Shown: positions 24,722-27,651 of the stretch, piece after piece
Layout: each line of letters begins with the position of its first letter
Numbering within the stretch: position 1 is the first letter of the stretch
From: Cryomorphaceae bacterium
GTDB taxonomy: Bacteria > Bacteroidota > Bacteroidia > Flavobacteriales > Crocinitomicaceae
NCBI GenBank assembly: GCA_021298235.1
Contig: JAJTDX010000016.1
Location: forward strand, 1 to 27,651
Direction: 5' to 3'
DNA: 27,651 bases
The notes under the pieces: generated by a model
Told to the model about the DNA's origin: nothing
The model's input: the letters and a program-made list of their open reading frames with translations, nothing else
The model's database searches: none
Program-made: the position numbers and the translations under genes

Positions 24722-25483
24722 TTATCTAAGACAAAAACTCAAGACGGTATCTACGAATATTTCTGGAGCTTCTGCATGTACCCAGTGTCCAGCATTTGCA
24801 ATGGTTAAAAGGTCAGAATCAGGGAACAGTTGTTCTATGTCCTGCCAGTCATCATCTATAATGTAGTTCGATAGCTCTCCGCGAATGAAAAGGGTGGGAG
24901 TAAGCACCTCAATACTGGGAATAGCATCAAGAATTTCATCCATTTCTCGTTCCAGTACGTTTAAATTCATCCTCCACGCCAAAACACCTTTTTCTTTCCA
25001 ATACAGATTTTTTAAAAGAAATTGGATGACTCCTTCTGAGTCTATGTACGTGCGCAAAAGGCTCTCAGCCTCACTTCTTGCTTTTATTTTTATAGGATCA
25101 ACTGCATGCATGCCTGCCAGAATATGCTGGTGATGCATAGGATACTCTTTTATCCCGATATCCACTACGATGAGCTTTTCCAGCTTGTCCTCCCATTGCT
25201 GTGCATAATGCATGGCTACTTTTCCACCCATGGAATGTCCGAGCAGAATGAATTTATCCAGGTTAAGATGCTCTGTAAGCTCATGAACATCAGAAGCCAT
25301 TAATGCGTAAGAAAAGTCCTCACTCCACGGGGAATGACCATGGTTTCTTAGGTCTACCAGAATGACTCGAAAATACTCTGAAAACTTTTTGGCGTGTGTC
25401 TGCCAGTTGTCAGAAAATCCGAAGAGTCCATGCAGGATCATGAGCGGCTTTCCGCTTCCGATTTCACGGTAATGAAGCAACAT
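24722..25483 (-). CDS. Alpha/beta hydrolase, YbfF-like esterase
   Basis: A 253-residue alpha/beta-hydrolase without signal peptide. The oxyanion segment is ILHGLFGFSDNW at 16-27; DLRNHGHSP follows at 44-52; the nucleophile elbow is GHSMGG with Ser84; the catalytic His is His233 in AGHWVHAEAP; the acid is probably Asp108 in VVDIGIKEYP, as in E. coli YbfF (Asp113). Overall similarity is to YbfF-type short-chain acyl esterases/thioesterases. The physiological substrate is unknown. It is read in the same direction as the T9SS cargo gene, 52 bases downstream of it, and convergent with atpG. Confidence 0.88.
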   Translation of the reverse strand: MLLHYREIGSGKPLMILHGLFGFSDNWQTHAKKFSEYFRVILVDLRNHGHSPWSEDFSYALMASDVHELTEHLNLDKFILLGHSMGGKVAMHYAQQWEDKLEKLIVVDIGIKEYPMHHQHILAGMHAVDPIKIKARSEAESLLRTYIDSEGVIQFLLKNLYWKEKGVLAWRMNLNVLEREMDEILDAIPSIEVLTPTLFIRGELSNYIIDDDWQDIEQLFPDSDLLTIANAGHWVHAEAPEIFVDTVLSFCLR

Positions 25484-25535
25484 GCTGCAAATTTGAAAAA
25501 AATCCTGTCAGTAAGGTCTAGACTGGGATGTGAAA

Positions 25536-27089
25536 TTAACGGATGATGGTAAATTTCTTGTGTTCGATTTTAGATCCTTGACGAAGAGTTACACTGTAAA
25601 CGCCATTCGATAAATCTTTACAATCGATATTTAATCCTTGGTAATTATTGAAACTTACATAGCCATACTTGGTCATTCGCCCTCCCGTAGTCGAGAAAAG
25701 AGTTACTTCGATAGGTTCCGTGAAGTTGCTACCCGTATAGTTGAAATATACATCTCCAGTACTTGGATTTGGATAAAGCTCACTGAATATTTCAGAATCT
25801 TGCGATTGTCTAGATACCACTATTGGATCAAACGTCTTGACCGTGCCGTCGTAATCTGTTTGCTTCAAACGATAGTAGGTTAGAGCGAACGGATCGTAGT
25901 CTAAAACAGAGTACTCTATCACATCGGCCGTTGTTCCCATTCCCTGAACGGTTGACATTACTTCCCAGCTGATTCCATTCTTACTTTTTTCAACTGTGAA
26001 ATAATCATTATTCGTTTGAGAGGCTGTTGTCCAAAAGATCTTATTCTCTCTTTCAAGTGGTTGGCCATCAAAATTCACAAGTACTACTGGCAATGCAGTC
26101 ATTATGTCGCAGCTCATGGTTGCGGTACCAGTAAAGTTGATCGTGTAGGCTCCACCGGCAGTTGACCAACGGTCAATTCCCAAAAGATAATACTGTCCGG
26201 CAGTAGCGTTAATCCAAGAGGTATAGCCATTACCTGAAGGAGAGGAATTTTCTGAAATATCAGGGTCAGTAGCATTCATACCCATTGCCACTTCACTCTT
26301 CCCTGTTTGAGAAGCGTATGAACAGCGTACAGGCGCACTTAAGTTACAAGCACTGGATGTTGTAAGAGGATTTCCGGTTAATTGCCAAAGTGCCCAATCG
26401 TACTCAATCCCGTTGGAAGTTACAGGAAAGCTTCCTTCAAATCCCCAGGTACCCGAATTTCCGATTCTAATGGCATAGTAGGTCATATTATGTTCACCCG
26501 CCAGACATCCGTCATTTCCAGAGTTTAGATCGGCGGTACATCCCTGGCCGCTTGCAAGATTAGAATAAGACGTGTTTGAGCAAACGGGTATAGCACCACG
26601 ACAATCTGCAGTGGTAGGGGTGCATGAACCAACGTTTCCTATGGCACAGACACTAAAGGTGCCTTGGTTGTCCCCATTAAAGTCCCAAAGACGCACCCAT
26701 AATGTGGATCCCGGTGTTTGGCCTGTAACACTAAAAGCAGGCATCAAACCAGGGCCTGTGTCATCGTCGCAAATAATTTGATTAAGTGTCCCAGAGCAGG
26801 TACCGTTGGAACTTGAATATATGGCTGCTACGGCATCGGTGATGGTTCCTTGATTAAATTGAAAAGTAATATTGCCATCTGCTGGAACTGTAACGGAGTA
26901 CCATGCATCTAAATAATTAGGTTGACTTAGTCCACAACCGGTGGGGGCTGTAACTGATGTTGATTGAGTTGCACTCAGATTATTCACTTCGACATAGTTA
27001 CAAGTGTTAAAAACAGTGATTCCCAAAGCCCCACAAGGCTCATCGTTACATATTTTTTTACAGACAACGACATCATCAAATGTTGTTAG
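25536..27089 (-). CDS. T9SS cargo protein, C-terminal part with type A sorting domain
   Basis: The open frame runs from just after a TAA at 27092-27090 to the stop at 25536. The first start-like codon is a TTG at 27026, and no signal peptide or good start exists, so this is almost certainly the back half of a longer protein whose front half lies at 27076-27651 in another frame. Content in order (numbered from TTG 27026): a Cys-rich domain beginning at DDVVVCKKICNDEPCG (upstream of the TTG) and continuing with PNYLDAWYSVTVPADG; a second Cys-rich beta domain with TPTTADCRGAIPVC and YDWALWQL; an FN3-like region VNFDGQPLERENKIFWTTASQTNNDYFTVEKS; and from about 415 the T9SS C-terminal sorting domain (SELYPNPSTGDVYFNY...LSNGVYSVTLRQG...KKFTIIR). 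A secreted or cell-surface protein is inferred. Confidence 0.85.
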   Translation of the reverse strand, partial: LTTFDDVVVCKKICNDEPCGALGITVFNTCNYVEVNNLSATQSTSVTAPTGCGLSQPNYLDAWYSVTVPADGNITFQFNQGTITDAVAAIYSSSNGTCSGTLNQIICDDDTGPGLMPAFSVTGQTPGSTLWVRLWDFNGDNQGTFSVCAIGNVGSCTPTTADCRGAIPVCSNTSYSNLASGQGCTADLNSGNDGCLAGEHNMTYYAIRIGNSGTWGFEGSFPVTSNGIEYDWALWQLTGNPLTTSSACNLSAPVRCSYASQTGKSEVAMGMNATDPDISENSSPSGNGYTSWINATAGQYYLLGIDRWSTAGGAYTINFTGTATMSCDIMTALPVVLVNFDGQPLERENKIFWTTASQTNNDYFTVEKSKNGISWEVMSTVQGMGTTADVIEYSVLDYDPFALTYYRLKQTDYDGTVKTFDPIVVSRQSQDSEIFSELYPNPSTGDVYFNYTGSNFTEPIEVTLFSTTGGRMTKYGYVSFNNYQGLNIDCKDLSNGVYSVTLRQGSKIEHKKFTIIR

Positions 27090-27651
27090 TTACCGAAGAC
27101 GTTGGTGAATTTGGTGAGGTAACTGTTGCAGTTCCTGAAATAACGGACCAAGTACCTGTAAAGCCTGTAAACGGTGAATTTGCCGATAGGCTAGGAGTGG
27201 ATGTACATTCAACAGATACATCTGTCCCTGCGAAAGCATTTGGGGAAGTATATGTTATAATTATCCGTCCTGCACCTCCTGCACCGCCGGAATTTCTTCC
27301 ACCGCCTGTGTGATATGCTCCACTTCCTCCACCTCCTGGTTGCGTTCCAATTTGACCATCTCCATCTGATGATATCGCAATCCCTCCCGCCCCACCAGAT
27401 GAGCCCGAACCACCGGTCCCTCCACCAGCTGATGACCCGATACTTCCGTTGGTACCATTTCCTGAGTTTCCTGTACCGCCAGTGCCTGCTAATCCACCAT
27501 TTGGCTGACCGCCATTACCTCCATTTGCGGATATAGATGAGAAAGACGAGGCGCCGCCATTTCCACCTGCACCGCCGGGATTAGCATCGGATCCTCCACT
27601 GCCACCAGCACCAACAATATATGCTATTGATGCACCTGGTGTTACTATTAT
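27076..27651 (-). CDS. Glycine-rich surface protein, internal fragment ending at a frame break
   Basis: The frame is open from the window edge (27651) to a TGA at 27078-27076, 191 codons with no start inside. The first 130 or so residues are extremely Gly/Ser/Ala/Asn-rich (GGAGGNGGASSFSS, GGTGNSGNGTNGS, AGGAGRIIITYTS). Next comes an Ig-like segment of the kind found in large Bacteroidota adhesins: AGTDVSVECTSTPSLSANSP, GTWSVISGTATVTSPNSP, SVTNN. That domain then stops short of its expected second half (...C...DDVVV). The neighbouring frame resumes with FDDVVVCKK. I read it as the upstream part of the same T9SS cargo gene, separated by a frameshift or an out-of-frame deletion. Confidence 0.75.
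   Translation of the reverse strand: MIVTPGASIAYIVGAGGSGGSDANPGGAGGNGGASSFSSISANGGNGGQPNGGLAGTGGTGNSGNGTNGSIGSSAGGGTGGSGSSGGAGGIAISSDGDGQIGTQPGGGGSGAYHTGGGRNSGGAGGAGRIIITYTSPNAFAGTDVSVECTSTPSLSANSPFTGFTGTWSVISGTATVTSPNSPTSSVTNNI

Noticed and set aside
25516..25523. Palindrome GTCTAGAC between the T9SS gene and the hydrolase
   Set aside because: Eight bases is too short to mean much alone, and no terminator tract or promoter element goes with it.
27076..27092. Programmed ribosomal frameshift joining the two halves of the surface protein
   Set aside because: No heptameric slippery site and no strong following structure were seen in the short overlap; indel, deletion or assembly error explains it better.
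27080..27536. Pro- and His-rich open frames on the + strand opposite the glycine-rich segment
   Set aside because: They are antisense readings of GGN glycine codons (CCN/CAY), with no promoter or family features. The minus-strand product is clearly the protein-like one.

Overview
The window looks like a chromosomal segment of a Bacteroidota bacterium, most likely of the Flavobacteriales. The evidence is a type IX secretion (T9SS) C-terminal sorting domain, a PorW/SprE-type lipoprotein, the zinc-free form of ribosomal protein L32, an atpBEFHAG cluster lacking atpD/atpC, and several exact matches to the phylum's -7 promoter element TAnnTTTG just upstream of genes. Almost all of it is coding. 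I saw no tRNA, rRNA, CRISPR array, insertion sequence or prophage gene, and no gene-free stretch exceeds 300 bases.

Layout. (1) 1-4433, + strand: 3' end of a YceD/DUF177 gene, then rpmF, plsX, fabH, accB and accC, the common ribosome/fatty-acid initiation cluster, with an intrinsic terminator-like hairpin between accB and accC and a bidirectional terminator after accC. (2) 4489-8492, - strand: 2-oxoglutarate dehydrogenase E1 (odhA) and E2 (odhB). (3) 8663-11211, + strand: a three-gene nitric-oxide signalling cassette, namely an H-NOX haem sensor, a soluble histidine kinase whose N-terminus resembles the HNOBA domain of animal soluble guanylyl cyclase, and a stand-alone receiver. (4) 11208-15050, - strand: a saccharopine dehydrogenase family enzyme, metG with a C-terminal tRNA-binding domain, and a small unrecognised protein preceded by a 14-bp tandem repeat. 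(5) 15237-24685, + strand: yebC, a PorW/SprE-like T9SS lipoprotein, a bactofilin, atpZ, a small four-helix membrane protein, then atpB-E-F-H-A-G. (6) 24722-27651, - strand: an alpha/beta hydrolase and a large secreted T9SS cargo protein. The cargo gene's glycine-rich N-terminal part and its sorting-domain part lie in two different frames.

How the genes work together. Region 1 supplies early fatty-acid and phospholipid precursors: biotinylated AccB and AccC with a carboxyltransferase encoded elsewhere, FabH for the first condensation, PlsX for acyl phosphate. Region 2 is a TCA-cycle step (E3 is elsewhere). Region 5 links a T9SS component, a cytoskeletal polymer and the membrane half of ATP synthase in one tightly packed, overlapping run. 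The secreted protein in region 6 is a likely substrate of the T9SS to which the PorW-like protein belongs.

The best candidates for something little described are the H-NOX/HNOBA-kinase/receiver cassette, the four-helix protein in the usual AtpI position, the strong hairpin between atpE and atpF, and the frame break in the surface protein.
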